Positions 9,802-20,038 of a stretch of 64,000 bases of DNA are shown piece after piece. A program made the position numbers and the translations under genes. The number at the start of each line of letters is the position of its first letter. Position 1 is the stretch's first letter. Source of the stretch: Colwellia sp. MB3u-41. GTDB taxonomy: Bacteria > Pseudomonadota > Gammaproteobacteria > Enterobacterales > Alteromonadaceae. The stretch spans positions 1 through 64,000 of the forward strand of contig NZ_JACGUT010000048.1 in the NCBI RefSeq assembly GCF_014076845.1. The letters run 5' to 3'. The notes beneath the pieces were generated by a model. It was not told the origin of the DNA, searched no databases, and was given only the letters and a program-made list of their open reading frames with translations.

Positions 9802-10003
9802 TGAGCAAACCTGAGATTGCTGATCTATAATTAAAATGTTTTAATGCGACTATAGTGTCAGGCCAAAATATGTGGATATATTATTTTATAAGTCAAGCAC
9901 GTGAGAATGGATTCTATAGATAGATATGATAGAGGACAATTCATGATAAATGATGCTGATGTGATGAAGAAACAGAGTAATATAATTGTATTTATTACAA
10001 TTA
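9802..10003 (+). repeat. Left arm of the large duplication (copy 1)
   Basis: The stretch from AGCAAACCTGAG to the first transmembrane codons of the CHASE kinase recurs at about 21939-22134 with only a handful of mismatches. It includes the leader and the ribosome site of the kinase. Confidence 0.85.
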
Positions 10004-13000
10004 TGGGCGTGTTCATTTCGTTTGCTTTGTTTATTTTTGTCAATAGCTTAGCGTTTCAAAAACAAGAAATTACTCTAGCTCAAGTCACTGAACGTCAATT
10101 AAACGCGATACAAGAAAAGTTTAACAATGCAGTAAAATCAATTAATGCGATCTCGGCACTTTTTGCAGCATCTAACGAGGTCAGCAGAAAAGAATTCTCT
10201 ATATTTGCATCCATTGAGTTAATTGATTCTCCTAATGTTTTAGCCCTTGAATGGATACCCAAAGTTAAGCATTCAGAGCGCGCCAGTTTTGAAAGTGCGG
10301 CTCAAAAAGATCGAGTCACTAATTTCACTTTTACAGAAGAGAATCTCCAAGGTGAGCTGGTTGCAGCGAGTGAACGCGATGTATACTATCCCGTTTATTT
10401 TGTTGAACCGCTTAAAGGTAATGAGACACTTTTAGGTTTTGATCTGTCAACCCATCCGCAAAGACTTCAAGCAATACAAGAGGCGCGCGATACAGGTGCT
10501 TTTATCGCTAGTGGTATCGTCGAACTCGTTCAAACTCAGCAGCATGATGCTGGTCTTTTGGTAGTAAAGGCAATCTATTCGAATGGTTTGGTACCAGAGT
10601 CGTTAGCTGAAAAAAGAGCGTTACTCAAAGGCTACAGTCTCGGGGTCTTGAAACTACAAGACCTCTTTAAGACTCAAATCTTATCAGGCAATAATCATCT
10701 TCAATCAAAAATATTTGTTTTTGACAATAATGCAGCAGTTGGTCAAAAAATTCTTTATCCACTCATGTCACCCTACCAAAATTTAGAGGAAGCAAAAGAA
10801 GCACAGAATGGACTGTGTCTATTAAAGCCTTTGTTATTGGCCAATCAAGAGTGGACGCTATATCAATGTGTGTCCAATAATATAATGGATTACTTAGGTA
10901 ATATTGAGGCCCTGATCGTTTTATTCTTTTCTTTGATATTGACGTTTGTAACGACGAAATACTTGATAGTGCAGCAAAAACAAAGAATGCACGCAAACAA
11001 ACTTTTACTTGAACTAAGCAACAATGAATTTTATCTGAATGAGATTTTCAACAATGTCGATGATGCGATTGTCTCGACTGATATGTCCGGGCGAATTAGT
11101 TCAGTAAACCATTCACTTATTAAGTTATTTGGATATACAGAGCAAGAATTGATTGGTCAATCGGTTGAACTCATTGTGCATAATTACACTTCCAAAGATC
11201 TAGTTGTTGGTTTTTCTATTTTTTCTAACATTGAGCAATATCAAGCTTTAGGAAAAAAGCGGGTTGAGCTGCGAGCGAAACACAAAAATAGCAAAGAGTT
11301 TCCAATTGAAATTTCTATTAGGCAGATAAAATATCACGGAAGAGATATCGTTATTGGTATGTTAAAGGATTTGTCGATGGTCGCTGAGCGTGAACAGGCA
11401 CAACTGGAGATCAGCAAAAATGCCACTGAATTGAGGCAGTTAATCGATACGGCCAATGCCCCTATTTTTGGGATTGATGCCGCGGGTCTGGTGAACGAAT
11501 GGAACCAGCGCGCCGAGCAACTCACTGGCTTTGCTAAGATTGATGTCATGGGAAAAGATCTGGTGGCCGGGTTTATCACCGATGATTACAAGGCCTCGGT
11601 TAAAGGGATATTGGATAAAGCCCTGCAAGGTGAAGAGTCGGCTAACTATGAATTTCCGTTGTTTACCAAAACGGGCGACCGGGTGGATGTGCTGTTGAAC
11701 TCAACTTCACGCCGAGATGCCGCAGGTCATATTGTGGGGGTTGTGGGGGTTGGACAAGATATCACCGAGCTCAATAAGATCCGTAAGGAGCAAGAAAGTG
11801 TCGCCCATGATTTAACCCAGTTAATCGATACGGCCAATGCCCCTATTTTTGGGATTGATGCCGCAGGTCTGGTGAACGAATGGAACCAGCGCGCCGAGCA
11901 ACTCACTGGCTTTGCTAAGATTGATGTCATGGGCAAAGATCTGGTGGCCGGGTTTATCACCGATGATTACAAGGCCTCGGTTAAAGGGATATTGGATAAA
12001 GCCCTGCAAGGTGAAGAGTCCGCTAATTATGAATTTCCGCTGTATACCAAAACAGGCGATCGGGTGGATGTGCTGTTGAACTCCACTTCACGCCGGGATG
12101 CCGCCGGTCATATTATGGGGGTTGTGGGGGTTGGACAAGATATCACCGAGCTCAATAAGATCCGCCTTGAGCAGGAAAGTGTCGCCAATGATTTAACCCA
12201 GTTAATCGATACGGCCAATGCCCCTATTTTTGGGATTGATGCCGCGGGTCTGGTGAACGAATGGAACCAGCGCGCCGAGCAAATCACCGGCTTTGCTAAG
12301 ATTGATGTCATGGGAAAAGATCTGGTGGCGGGGTTTATCACCGATGATTACAAGGCCTCGGTTAAAGAGGTACTAGATAAGGCTCTGCAAGGTGAAGAGT
12401 CGGCTAACTATGAATTCCCGCTGTATACCAAAACGGGCGATCGGGTGGATGTGCTGTTGAACTCCACTTCACGCCGGGATGCCTATGGCCAAATTATTGG
12501 GGTCGTGGGCGTAGGACAAGATATTACAGAAGCTAAGAAATCACAGGCTCAGGTAGTTCAGGCTTCAAAACTGGCCACGCTTGGCGAAATGGCAACCTCT
12601 GTTGCTCATGAGTTAAATCAACCTCTTAATGTGATACGAATGGCTGCAGGTAATAGTCGTCGAAGAATTAAAAGCCAGAAAAGTAACAAAGACACTGAGT
12701 ATATACTTGAAAAATTAGTGCGTATTGAAGGGCAAACGTCTCGCGCAGCTGCAATTATTGATCATATGAGAATGTTCGGTCGTAAGGCCGAGGAAAAATC
12801 AGAAATGGTGGATCCTCGCGAGGTTGTTTCTAATGCCCTCGATTTACTGGGAGCACAACTCAAACTAGCGGGTATTCAAGTAGTCACTAATTTCCCTGAA
12901 AAATGCAGCAAAGTGATGGGACATACTATACAGATGGAGCAAGTTATTCTGAATCTTTTGGCCAATGCAAGAGATGCGATGAAAGACAATATATCGGGTT

Positions 13001-13287
13001 CAAGGATCACGCTTAGTATTACTGAAAAGGATGAGATAATTACCATTTCTTCTCAAGATACTGGTGGCGGAATTCCTGAACATATACTTTCTCGAATTTT
13101 TGAACCTTTTTTTACAACAAAGGAAATGGGCAAAGGAACCGGCTTAGGCTTATCTGTGAGCTACGGAATTATATTGGAAATGGGCGGCGCTATCATTGCG
13201 GAAAATATTACTGATGGCGCAAAATTTTCTATCACACTTCCGACAACAAATAACATCATTCAAAAAATAGATCTGATGGGGATTTAA
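9943..13287 (+). CDS. CHASE-domain hybrid-less histidine kinase with four PAS domains
   Basis: I prefer ATG 9943 (1114 residues) because AGAGGA at 9931-9936 is correctly spaced; a GTG at 9901 would add 14 residues. The order is: TM helix (about 10-32), periplasmic CHASE domain (about 50-255), second TM (about 315-340), a divergent PAS (about 370-480), then three nearly identical PAS units starting at residues 500, 627 and 754. The HisKA core has His889 ([10 protein letters not shown]), followed by HATPase ([30 protein letters not shown]). CHASE domains sense small extracellular molecules in other bacteria and plants; the ligand here is unknown. The stop codon touches the ATG of the next gene (receiver), so the two are translationally coupled and probably partners. 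Confidence 0.88.
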   Translation: MINDADVMKKQSNIIVFITIMGVFISFALFIFVNSLAFQKQEITLAQVTERQLNAIQEKFNNAVKSINAISALFAASNEVSRKEFSIFASIELIDSPNVLALEWIPKVKHSERASFESAAQKDRVTNFTFTEENLQGELVAASERDVYYPVYFVEPLKGNETLLGFDLSTHPQRLQAIQEARDTGAFIASGIVELVQTQQHDAGLLVVKAIYSNGLVPESLAEKRALLKGYSLGVLKLQDLFKTQILSGNNHLQSKIFVFDNNAAVGQKILYPLMSPYQNLEEAKEAQNGLCLLKPLLLANQEWTLYQCVSNNIMDYLGNIEALIVLFFSLILTFVTTKYLIVQQKQRMHANKLLLELSNNEFYLNEIFNNVDDAIVSTDMSGRISSVNHSLIKLFGYTEQELIGQSVELIVHNYTSKDLVVGFSIFSNIEQYQALGKKRVELRAKHKNSKEFPIEISIRQIKYHGRDIVIGMLKDLSMVAEREQAQLEISKNATELRQLIDTANAPIFGIDAAGLVNEWNQRAEQLTGFAKIDVMGKDLVAGFITDDYKASVKGILDKALQGEESANYEFPLFTKTGDRVDVLLNSTSRRDAAGHIVGVVGVGQDITELNKIRKEQESVAHDLTQLIDTANAPIFGIDAAGLVNEWNQRAEQLTGFAKIDVMGKDLVAGFITDDYKASVKGILDKALQGEESANYEFPLYTKTGDRVDVLLNSTSRRDAAGHIMGVVGVGQDITELNKIRLEQESVANDLTQLIDTANAPIFGIDAAGLVNEWNQRAEQITGFAKIDVMGKDLVAGFITDDYKASVKEVLDKALQGEESANYEFPLYTKTGDRVDVLLNSTSRRDAYGQIIGVVGVGQDITEAKKSQAQVVQASKLATLGEMATSVAHELNQPLNVIRMAAGNSRRRIKSQKSNKDTEYILEKLVRIEGQTSRAAAIIDHMRMFGRKAEEKSEMVDPREVVSNALDLLGAQLKLAGIQVVTNFPEKCSKVMGHTIQMEQVILNLLANARDAMKDNISGSRITLSITEKDEIITISSQDTGGGIPEHILSRIFEPFFTTKEMGKGTGLGLSVSYGIILEMGGAIIAENITDGAKFSITLPTTNNIIQKIDLMGI
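11440..12531 (+). repeat. Three tandem 381-bp PAS-coding repeats
   Basis: Units begin at 11440, 11821 and 12202 (exact 381-bp period = 127 codons). Units 1 and 2 differ by only a few silent or near-silent changes. The third drifts only in its last bases, where it joins the kinase core. The repeat keeps the reading frame, so the number of PAS domains can change by slippage or recombination without breaking the gene. Confidence 0.95.
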
Positions 13288-13656
13288 ATGAAAAGAATAA
13301 AAATGTTAATTGTGGATGATGAACCCTTCATACTTGAAGAGGCCTCAGAAGCATTGGAATTTGAAGGCTATGATTCTCTAACTGCAAGCAATGTATCGGA
13401 TGCACTAAAAATAGTGCGTGACAATCCTGATATTGCCCTAATATTAACAGACTTGAGAATGCCTGGACAGTCGGGGTTAGATCTAGTCGACATTCTAAAG
13501 GAAGAGTTTAATAACAAGCTTTGTTTTATAGTCATGTCTGGGCATGGCAGCTCTGACGTTGAAGATAGTGTCATAAAGCAAGGTTTTGCTTTTATACGTA
13601 AACCATTAGATATTGATGAACTGATAGATACTATTAAATTAAGGCTTGAAAATTAA
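13288..13656 (+). CDS. Single-domain response regulator (CheY-like)
   Basis: 122 residues, only a receiver. The acidic pair Asp10-Asp11, phospho-acceptor Asp55 (LTDLRMPG), the conserved Ser/Thr region (VMSGHGS) and Lys in IRKPLD are all present. It starts at the base after the kinase stop, behind GGGG, so it is co-translated with the CHASE/PAS kinase. With no output domain it could act as a phosphate shuttle or sink, or bind a target protein. A second copy at 22176-22499 has lost the N-terminal 17 or more residues. Confidence 0.93.
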   Translation: MKRIKMLIVDDEPFILEEASEALEFEGYDSLTASNVSDALKIVRDNPDIALILTDLRMPGQSGLDLVDILKEEFNNKLCFIVMSGHGSSDVEDSVIKQGFAFIRKPLDIDELIDTIKLRLEN

Positions 13657-14835
13657 ATCTAAGGAAAATTCACCTTGATAACAAAAATTTTAATAGTCGA
13701 CGACGAAGCATATATTCGTGAAGAACTACTCGAAACGATCAGCGCGGAAGGATATGAATGTTGTGAAGCAGCCAATGGAGAAGAAGCGCTCAATATTCTT
13801 CGAAGTGATAATGAGATTGCTATTGTCCTTACAGATATTCAAATGCCGGGGAAGGACGGTATTCAAATGATCCGCGAGGCTAAAGAAGAAAACTGCAAAA
13901 ATCGTAATGTGGAGTTTATCATTATGACGGGACACGGTGGGTCAGCAGAAGCTATTTCTGCATTGAAATTGGGTGTTTTGGATTTTATTGAAAAACCGAT
14001 TGATATTGAACACCTTTGCCATGTCGTCCGTCGAGCAGAAGAACTGGTCATTTTGAGGCGCACAAAAGAGTATTACCAAGCTAGTCTTGAAGCTGATGTA
14101 CATGCAAAAACGATTAAGGTTCGCAACCTTCTAAAGGATGTTGAAGATGCGTATGACGAAGCGTTGACATGCCTTGCTGTGGCAGCCGAATTCAAAGATC
14201 CTGAAACGGGTTATCATATAAAGCGAATTGGTGAGTATTCCAAATTTATGGCTCAACAACTTGGCTGGTCAGAAGAGCGTCAACATATGATGTTGTTAGC
14301 CGCCCCACTGCATGACATAGGCAAGATCGGCACGCCCGAAATTATTTTATTGAAACCCGGAAAACTCGACGCTGATGAAGTCGCAATTATGAAAGAGCAT
14401 TCACAAAATGGTTATAATATTTTGTCTCATGCAGAACATTCAGTCATGAAAATGGCAGCAACGATTGCAAAAAATCATCATGAACGTTGGAATGGAGGAG
14501 GTTACCCTAGAGGTCTCAAAGGAACAGAAATCCCCATTGAAGCTCGTATTGTCGCTGTGGTTGACGTTTATGACGCGCTTAGGTCAAAACGTCCTTACAA
14601 ACCGGAGTTTGATCAAGAAAAAGCGTTGTCAATCATGCTTGATGGTGACGGTCGAACTGATCCGTCGCATTTTGACCCACAAATGTTGGACATTTTACGT
14701 AATAATTCTGAACAGTTCGATGCAATTTATAAAGGTCTTGCTGATTGAAAACAGGGTAAAACATTTATCAGGTCTTAAAGATAAGAGGATATATTATGTA
14801 CGGAATGGTTAATAAAGCAGTGGAAGATATGGTCT
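13333..14835 (+). repeat. Duplicated receiver/HD-GYP block, copy 1
   Basis: I found no mismatch by eye between this block and 22176-23678 (constant offset 8843 bp). Identity ends abruptly at about 14836, inside the H-NOX start, where the two copies suddenly differ by about 20 percent. Confidence 0.85.
13675..14748 (+). CDS. Receiver-HD-GYP protein, c-di-GMP phosphodiesterase (copy 1)
   Basis: 357 residues from a TTG start behind AAGGAAAATTCACC. A receiver (Asp9-Asp10, Asp54) and a short linker helix are followed by an HD-GYP domain with HD 213-214 (PLHDIGKIGTPE), HHERWNGGG and GYP 276-278, and VDVYDALRS. HD-GYP enzymes hydrolyse cyclic di-GMP; the metal-binding and GYP residues are intact, so activity is plausible. 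It sits 18 bp after the CheY gene in the same operon. The protein is identical over all 357 residues to the product of 22518-23591. Confidence 0.93.
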   Translation: MITKILIVDDEAYIREELLETISAEGYECCEAANGEEALNILRSDNEIAIVLTDIQMPGKDGIQMIREAKEENCKNRNVEFIIMTGHGGSAEAISALKLGVLDFIEKPIDIEHLCHVVRRAEELVILRRTKEYYQASLEADVHAKTIKVRNLLKDVEDAYDEALTCLAVAAEFKDPETGYHIKRIGEYSKFMAQQLGWSEERQHMMLLAAPLHDIGKIGTPEIILLKPGKLDADEVAIMKEHSQNGYNILSHAEHSVMKMAATIAKNHHERWNGGGYPRGLKGTEIPIEARIVAVVDVYDALRSKRPYKPEFDQEKALSIMLDGDGRTDPSHFDPQMLDILRNNSEQFDAIYKGLAD

Positions 14836-14995
14836 GCACGCAATTTGGCGAGCCGGTATGGGAAGATATTAAGTCCTGTGCAGGGGTCGACATAGACGTA
14901 TTCATGAGCAACTAAGCGTACCCAGACGAAACGACTTTCTAGTTGGTGAGCGCGAGCGCGGCAAGTAAGGTACTGAAGATGACCGCAGAGGCTGC
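14796..14995 (+). pseudogene. Broken H-NOX gene (copy 1)
   Basis: The first 39 codons match the start of the intact H-NOX gene at 23639 and then hit TAA at 14913. After that, similarity of about 80 percent continues with a second stop and small insertions up to about 14995, where it ends. The haem-binding part (proximal His, Tyr-x-Thr-x-Arg) is missing. The ribosome site is still intact, so a short peptide may be made. Confidence 0.85.
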
Positions 14996-15084
14996 AACGA
15001 AAGACACCCATTGTAAAACTGAGTGCTATTTTTCAATTGAACTACGCTTATAGGGTGTTTCATTTCTAATCAGGTAGATGGCTT

Positions 15085-15525
15085 ATGCCCCAGCCTCGAA
15101 AAAGCCAAGTCAGTTTAATTGATACTCCTTATTATCATTGTGTTTCTCGTTGTGTTCGCCGTTCCTTCCTGTGCGGTGTGGATAAGTATTCTGGCCAAAG
15201 TTACGAGCACCGCCGTGGTCGGGTAGAAGAGCGATTGCTGTTCTTAGCCACGTTTTTTGCCATTGATATCTGTGCCTATGCGGTGATGAGTAACCATACG
15301 CATGTGGTGGTGTATGTGGATAAAGCGCTAGCTGACAGCTGGGATATCAAAACGGTGTTAAGCCGTTACCATCAGTTACACAAAGGCACATTGCTCACTC
15401 ATAAATACCTCAAGGGCGAGATACTTAGTCCGGGAGAGTTAATCACCTTTGATGAAACCGTTGAGCGATATCGGCAACGCTTATACGACATCAGCTGGTT
15501 TATGCGTAATCTGAACGAGTACATT
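15085..15525 (+). pseudogene. REP-associated tyrosine transposase (RAYT), 3' end lost
   Basis: The first 147 codons are a Y1-type (TnpA-REP) transposase: PYYHCVSRCVRRSFL, the HUH metal site NHTHVVVYVD and FMRNLNEYI. RAYTs mobilise or spread REP hairpins and are usually around 300 residues or longer. Here the frame is cut at 15525/15526 by the end of an IS66 element and stops in IS sequence at 15535-15537. The expected continuation is not found beyond the other end of the IS, so the rest has been deleted. Confidence 0.85.
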
Positions 15526-15533
15526 GTAAGCCC

Positions 15534-17066
15534 CTAACCAACCGCCTTATTGATATTCCAAGGTAGTAATGCTTCAACCTCTTCTACGGTTTTTGCCTGA
15601 GGAAATAACGTGAAGACGGTTTTTAAATAAGCTGACGGCTCTAGGTTGTTCGCTTTTGCGCTTTCCACCAAGCTGTATAAATTAGCACTCGCCTTGACTC
15701 CCTCTACGCTCACAGAGAATAGCCAGTTTTTTCGACCTACCACAAAAGGCCTAATGCAATTTTTAGCATGATTATTATCCATCGGCCACGCGCCATTCTC
15801 CGTATACTGGCTCAGTTTGTACCACTGATTGCTTAAATAGGTGAGTGCCTTGGTTAACTTCGCTGATTTTACCGGATGCTTTAACGATTTATCGAGCTAC
15901 TTCTTTAACGCCGCTAATATAGGGACGCTTTCTTTTTGCCGAACGGCATATTTTTCATCGGTTGTGACTGCTTTTATTCCTGCTTCAATACGAAAGAGTT
16001 TTTGAATGTAAGACAGCGCTTCCTCAGGTTTCCCCGAGGTACCTTTAGGTTGTGCATCACTCGCTTCCTTAAAATAACGCCTAGCATGTGCCCAACAACC
16101 TAAATGCGTTAAGCCATTGGTTTTAGCAACCGCGTCGTAAACGGCATAACCATCTGTCATTAACGTACCACTAAAGTCACCTAACATCAGTGCAGCTACG
16201 CTGGTTTCTCTGGTGGGGCTGTAATGAAACAAGACCATCCGCTGCTCGGTATTATTGGTCATTATCCACATGCGACTTTGTTGGCTCGCGCGACGCTCTT
16301 CTTCTTTGAGTACTTGAGTCACGGTTTCATCCATGAAAAGCACGTCTTGCGCCCTTAATACATCAAGTCCTAAATTAATCAGGGGTTGCACTAATTGGCC
16401 ACACTTAATCATCCAGTTCGCCATACTGGTTGAGTCTAGCTCGACGCCTAGGCGTTTAAAAATGAGGTTGCTTTGACGATAAAGTGGTAAGCCGTCACAA
16501 TATTTATGCGTGGCGATTTGCGATAATAATCCTGGACTGGCAATAGATTTTTCAATCGGTTGCGCGGGCTTTTTAGCGGTAACAAAATAATCATTACAAC
16601 ACGGACACCTATATTTACGGCGTACGTGGTTTAAAACGGTTACCTTAGCAGGGGTATAATCGAGCTGCTTATGGCATTCATCACCAAAATGTCTTAGCAC
16701 TTGATTATCATGCGGACAAAACTTTTCATCTTCCGCTAAGTCATGAATAATATCGGTAACGGGCAAATCATCAGGGATTGATAGGCGTTTCTTTTTACGC
16801 TGGTGAGCAGGCACAAGCGTTGTACTTTCTTGTGCGTCATCTTCATCACTTAATATTTCAGCTTCGTCGAATAAACCTAGTTGGTCGGGAGACCACTTTT
16901 CATTCGACGCACCAAAACGTTGCTGAGTCATGTAACGAATGTATTCTTCTAAGGTGGCGATTTTATCTGATTTCTTAGTAAGCTGGGCGTCTTTTTTGTT
17001 AAGTTGAGCGTCTTTTTTTAAGAGTGATTTTTCATTATCATCAAGCACACTTTTCTGCTCAGACAA
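15534..17066 (-). pseudogene. tnpC: IS66 transposase TnpC, split by an amber codon
   Basis: Two open pieces lie in the same frame: 17066-15897 (389 codons: N-terminal coiled coil, zinc-binding HDNQVL/CPCC region, DDE core with LFMDETVTQV and LMTDGYAVYD, and GCWAHARRYF) and the rest to 15534. They are separated only by TAG at 15899-15897. Read through, the sequence continues smoothly as LDKSLKHPVKSAKL...WPMDNNHAKNCIRPFVVGRKNW, the part with the catalytic Glu region and the IS66 C-terminal domain. A single base change (for example CAG to TAG) explains it. The true N-terminus probably lies slightly upstream (QRILSLEAQLS is in frame), but no ATG is present. Confidence 0.88.
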
Positions 17067-17182
17067 CTGAGCTTCTAGCGATAAAATACGCTGAGTTAAT
17101 TGCTCGTTATTGAACGTAAGCGGTTTATTTGAATGGAAATATTATAAAAAACACCTGGAAAGCCGAGTCAAGCTCGATGTTT

Positions 17183-17512
17183 TTATGGGGTTTTATCGCA
17201 CTTAATATCAACGCCTCGCAGCAACCAATGCAACTGTTCTTCATCAATGTTAATCGTCGCTAAATCATGTTTTTTAGGCCACTTGAACTTATCTTTTTCA
17301 AGGCATTTGTACCACAAACAAAACCCCGTTTTATCCCAGTAAAGTAGCTTCAATTTATTGCGTTGTTTCGAGCAGAAAACAAATAGAGCGCCCGAGCCTA
17401 ATGACTCCTTCATCGTTAATTCAACAATGGCGGCAAGGCCATCAATTTGTTTTCTAAAATCAACGGGATCACGACGTAAATAAACGGCAGAAGGCTGAAT
17501 AAACATCTTCAT
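17183..17512 (-). CDS. tnpB: IS66 accessory protein TnpB
   Basis: 109 residues from ATG 17512, which overlaps the tnpA stop by 4 bp (ATGA). Family motifs: YLRRDPVDFRKQIDGLAAIV, FVFCSKQRNKLKLLYWDKTG and FCLWYKCLEKDKF. TnpB is required together with TnpA and TnpC for IS66 transposition; its exact role is unknown. Intact here. Confidence 0.93.
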   Translation of the reverse strand: MKMFIQPSAVYLRRDPVDFRKQIDGLAAIVELTMKESLGSGALFVFCSKQRNKLKLLYWDKTGFCLWYKCLEKDKFKWPKKHDLATINIDEEQLHWLLRGVDIKCDKTP

Positions 17513-17835
17513 GCGAGTTGCCCCATTAAATTGACGAGCCAATTCACCTCAGTTTGACTGTCGAGTGTCAGCTCAATGTTACCGATGTTTAGTTTAATAT
17601 CACGTAGGGGGTTGGTATTTTTCAGCACAGGCTCGGCCAAGTGAACTTGAGAACAAGGTGATGTCATGACTGTTGCCTCTCTTGCAGCTATTGATGTTAC
17701 AGGTGTTGCCACTGCTTTTTGTTTGTAAAAGCTAGAGGTCGGTATACCTTGCTCAAGGCAAAATTGTTTTATTGATAAATGGCTTTCCCTTTGGGTTTCA
17801 AAAAGTGTAAGCCATTGCTGTGGTGTTCGTCGCAT
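17509..17835 (-). CDS. tnpA: IS66 accessory protein TnpA
   Basis: 108 residues with a helix-turn-helix-like N-terminus (WLTLFETQRESHLSIKQFC, IPTSSFYKQK) and a C-terminal tail typical of IS66 Orf1. First gene of the IS66 operon, 79 bp inside the right inverted repeat. Confidence 0.88.
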   Translation of the reverse strand: MRRTPQQWLTLFETQRESHLSIKQFCLEQGIPTSSFYKQKAVATPVTSIAAREATVMTSPCSQVHLAEPVLKNTNPLRDIKLNIGNIELTLDSQTEVNWLVNLMGQLA

Positions 17836-17914
17836 GATGATCTCTTTAAATAATTAAAGTGATCATAAGTGAATGTTATTGATGGGGGAATAATGCGGTT
17901 TATAAGGGGCTTAC

Positions 17915-18035
17915 GATTAATAGACGAAAATAGCCGACTTTCACTCCTTTAAAAATATAAAATAGATGTCAATATGGAAAGTATGAGGCATCCTGTATTT
18001 TGATTTTATGAAAAATGAGGTTTTATTTTACTTAT
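17915..18035 (-). repeat. Diverged repeat A (kinase 3' end plus downstream)
   Basis: Starts GATTAATAGACG next to the IS66 end, contains TTTTCACTCC-like and TTTTATTTTAC segments, and matches 21815-21933 at roughly 70 percent. The right part is the last codons and stop of the kinase at 18006. The second copy is therefore the scar of another kinase 3' end. Confidence 0.65.
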
Positions 18036-19466
18036 ACTCCGAACACCCGGCAGAAGGATCTTAAAGCGGGCACCATTATCGATGTTTTCAACGACAATGG
18101 TGCCGTTCATATCACGAATAATCCCATAACCTACAGACAGTCCTAAGCCCGTACCCTTGCCCATCTCTTTTGTTGTGAAGAATGGCTCGAAGATGCGCGG
18201 CAGAATCTCTTCGGGAATACCCCCGCCGGTATCCTCAGTGCAAATATGGACACCTTCATCGTCGAAAAATACCCGTAATGTAATCTTCGCCTCGCCCTCT
18301 CTTTGAACAATGGCATCTCTGGCATTAGTGAGAAGGTTCAAGAGCACTTGTTCCAACTGAATAGTATGACCCAAAACAAAGGGACAGTCTTCGGCAAGCT
18401 CGGTCACCAGCTTAATTCCAGCCAACCTCAATTGCTCTCCCATGAGGTTAAGCGAATTCGTTACCACCTTTCGAGGATCAACTGGCGCTGGGTCTTCCTC
18501 TGCCTTGCGCCCGAACATCCGCATGTGATCGATGATTGCAGCTGCTCGAGCAGTCTGCTGCTCAATGCGGCTCAGTTTACCGTATAGGTATTCGGTGTCA
18601 GCGGTGCCGGTAGAAACTTTGCGGCGGCAATTCTCAGCAGCCATGCGAATGATGTTTAGTGGTTGGTTTAGTTCATGCGCGACTGATGTCGCCATTTCAC
18701 CGAGTGTAGCTAATTTTGATGCTTGAATGATTTTGGCTGAGGAGGCTTTGCGTTCGTTCTCATGGAGTTCCATGGTGTTTAGCATGGTATTAACCCATGC
18801 TATGATGTCGCCGAATTCGTTGTTTTGATCTGTAGCAAGTCGCTTATGGTATCTTTTATGCTTTGTGACATAGTGGACCAAACTAATCAAGTCTCTGATC
18901 GGGGTGTTCAGTCTTTTTTGCAGTGTCCAGTTCAGTAAAGAGGCCAATATAAAACTACCTAAAAGAGTCAAAACTGAGATCAGGAGGAGATGGTCTTTTT
19001 GAGCAGCTAAACCCTCTGTGCTTGCAGACATCACAATAAGACCGAGATATTCTCCGTTCTTCATTATTTTATAGTTTAGATAAATATTATTATTTTTGAA
19101 CTCTACAGCCTTATCAAAATGCTCAATAACCGTGTCATTAATCATTTCAGGATGTCTATATTGAGCAAATAATTGATTGTCGGCATTATAAATTTGTGTG
19201 TACTGGATAGTTTCATTCAGCTCGAGTGTTGATAGCACTCTTTCCCCAGCTTCAGCATCATCAAACAATAATGCGGACTCGCTAGTTGTTGCCAATAACA
19301 TGATCTGGTTGTTCATCAACGCTATTAAATTACTTTTGTAATCACTCATAATATATGAGTATAACAGTCCAGAAAGGACGAGAAGCGGGAGAACATTAAT
19401 TGCAAGCACAGCGATAAGTCGTCTATAAAAAAATCCAATCCTATTTTTTTTCGGAGGACTCATCAC
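18006..19466 (-). CDS. CHASE8-type sensor histidine kinase
   Basis: 486 residues. TM helix (about 15-35), periplasmic domain with [19 protein letters not shown], characteristic of CHASE8 sensors, TM (about 155-178), HAMP, then HisKA with His264 ([10 protein letters not shown]). HATPase motifs: [19 protein letters not shown] and [11 protein letters not shown]. Its start codon overlaps the stop of the YfiR gene by 4 bp, so both are one operon (20035-21087, 19463-20038, 18006-19466, all minus). In such loci the periplasmic YfiR-like protein is expected to modulate the membrane partner. The kinase core closely resembles the kinases at 7017 and 9943. No receiver is in this operon; the nearest are at 13288 and 13675. 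Confidence 0.88.
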   Translation of the reverse strand: MMSPPKKNRIGFFYRRLIAVLAINVLPLLVLSGLLYSYIMSDYKSNLIALMNNQIMLLATTSESALLFDDAEAGERVLSTLELNETIQYTQIYNADNQLFAQYRHPEMINDTVIEHFDKAVEFKNNNIYLNYKIMKNGEYLGLIVMSASTEGLAAQKDHLLLISVLTLLGSFILASLLNWTLQKRLNTPIRDLISLVHYVTKHKRYHKRLATDQNNEFGDIIAWVNTMLNTMELHENERKASSAKIIQASKLATLGEMATSVAHELNQPLNIIRMAAENCRRKVSTGTADTEYLYGKLSRIEQQTARAAAIIDHMRMFGRKAEEDPAPVDPRKVVTNSLNLMGEQLRLAGIKLVTELAEDCPFVLGHTIQLEQVLLNLLTNARDAIVQREGEAKITLRVFFDDEGVHICTEDTGGGIPEEILPRIFEPFFTTKEMGKGTGLGLSVGYGIIRDMNGTIVVENIDNGARFKILLPGVRSISKIKPHFS

Positions 19467-20038
19467 TTGATCCTTGCCAGCTTTAATAATTCCGAGCTAA
19501 TATCAACATTCAAAGAATCGATTTTCTTTAGATTAACTTCAAAGCGTAGTTTTTTATTTTCTATGTAAAAAATTATGGATGCATCGGGAAAATAAATACT
19601 GGATGTATCGGCTACGATGACAGTACTGCCACTCAGACTCTGGGCATCAATAAGCTTCAATGCTGTTTTTTTGTTCGCATACCTAACGTAAATTAACTCA
19701 CATTTTCTTGCGGTATTGAGTTGCAATACTACGATTGACCGTTCCAAGTCTCCAGCTTGCCTGCTTCCAACTACTTGGCGAAAAAATGCCAAAAAATTAT
19801 TCGGTCCGTCTATACAAACTCGTATTTCATAAGGCCGCTTGACCGACTCTAATTCTCGCCAATTAATAAAACTGATGAAGTGCCATATATAGGCCATTTT
19901 TAATTTATCTTCCTTACTTAAGGAATCCTCGGCGTTGATTGAAAAACATAATAAAAGGCAGAATATGCCTACGAAGAGCTGTCTGAATAGCGCTTTCAAA
20001 GGTTGGCTAAATAGGTTCAACACAGCTAATAACATCAC
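19463..20038 (-). CDS. YfiR/DUF4154-family periplasmic protein
   Basis: 191 residues with a hydrophobic signal-anchor region ending near SINAED. Then the YfiR-type domain: KLKMAYIWHFISFINW, VCIDGPNNFL, IVVLQLNTARKCELIYV, GSTVIVADTSSI, IIFYIENKKLRFEVNL. In Pseudomonas YfiR restrains the diguanylate cyclase YfiN in the periplasm; elsewhere DUF4154 genes precede sensor kinases, as here. The ATG overlaps the end of the barrel gene. The long N-terminus (about 37 residues) suggests a later start is possible. Confidence 0.82.
   Translation of the reverse strand: MMLLAVLNLFSQPLKALFRQLFVGIFCLLLCFSINAEDSLSKEDKLKMAYIWHFISFINWRELESVKRPYEIRVCIDGPNNFLAFFRQVVGSRQAGDLERSIVVLQLNTARKCELIYVRYANKKTALKLIDAQSLSGSTVIVADTSSIYFPDASIIFYIENKKLRFEVNLKKIDSLNVDISSELLKLARIK

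Larger units (their letters stand above)
15526..17914. mobile_element. IS66-family insertion sequence (decayed), about 2.39 kb
   Basis: Ends are inverted: GTAAGCCCCT at 15526 and AGGGGCTTAC ending 17914. It carries the three IS66 genes tnpA, tnpB and tnpC on the minus strand. IS66 elements usually make an 8-bp target duplication, but the flanks here (GTACATT on the left, GATTAATA on the right) do not match. tnpC has an internal stop. It is thus an old or rearranged copy. Confidence 0.88.

Noticed and set aside
11334-12341. Repeated minus-strand frames of 62-81 codons
   Set aside because: Shadows of the three PAS repeats, which is why they recur at 381-bp spacing.
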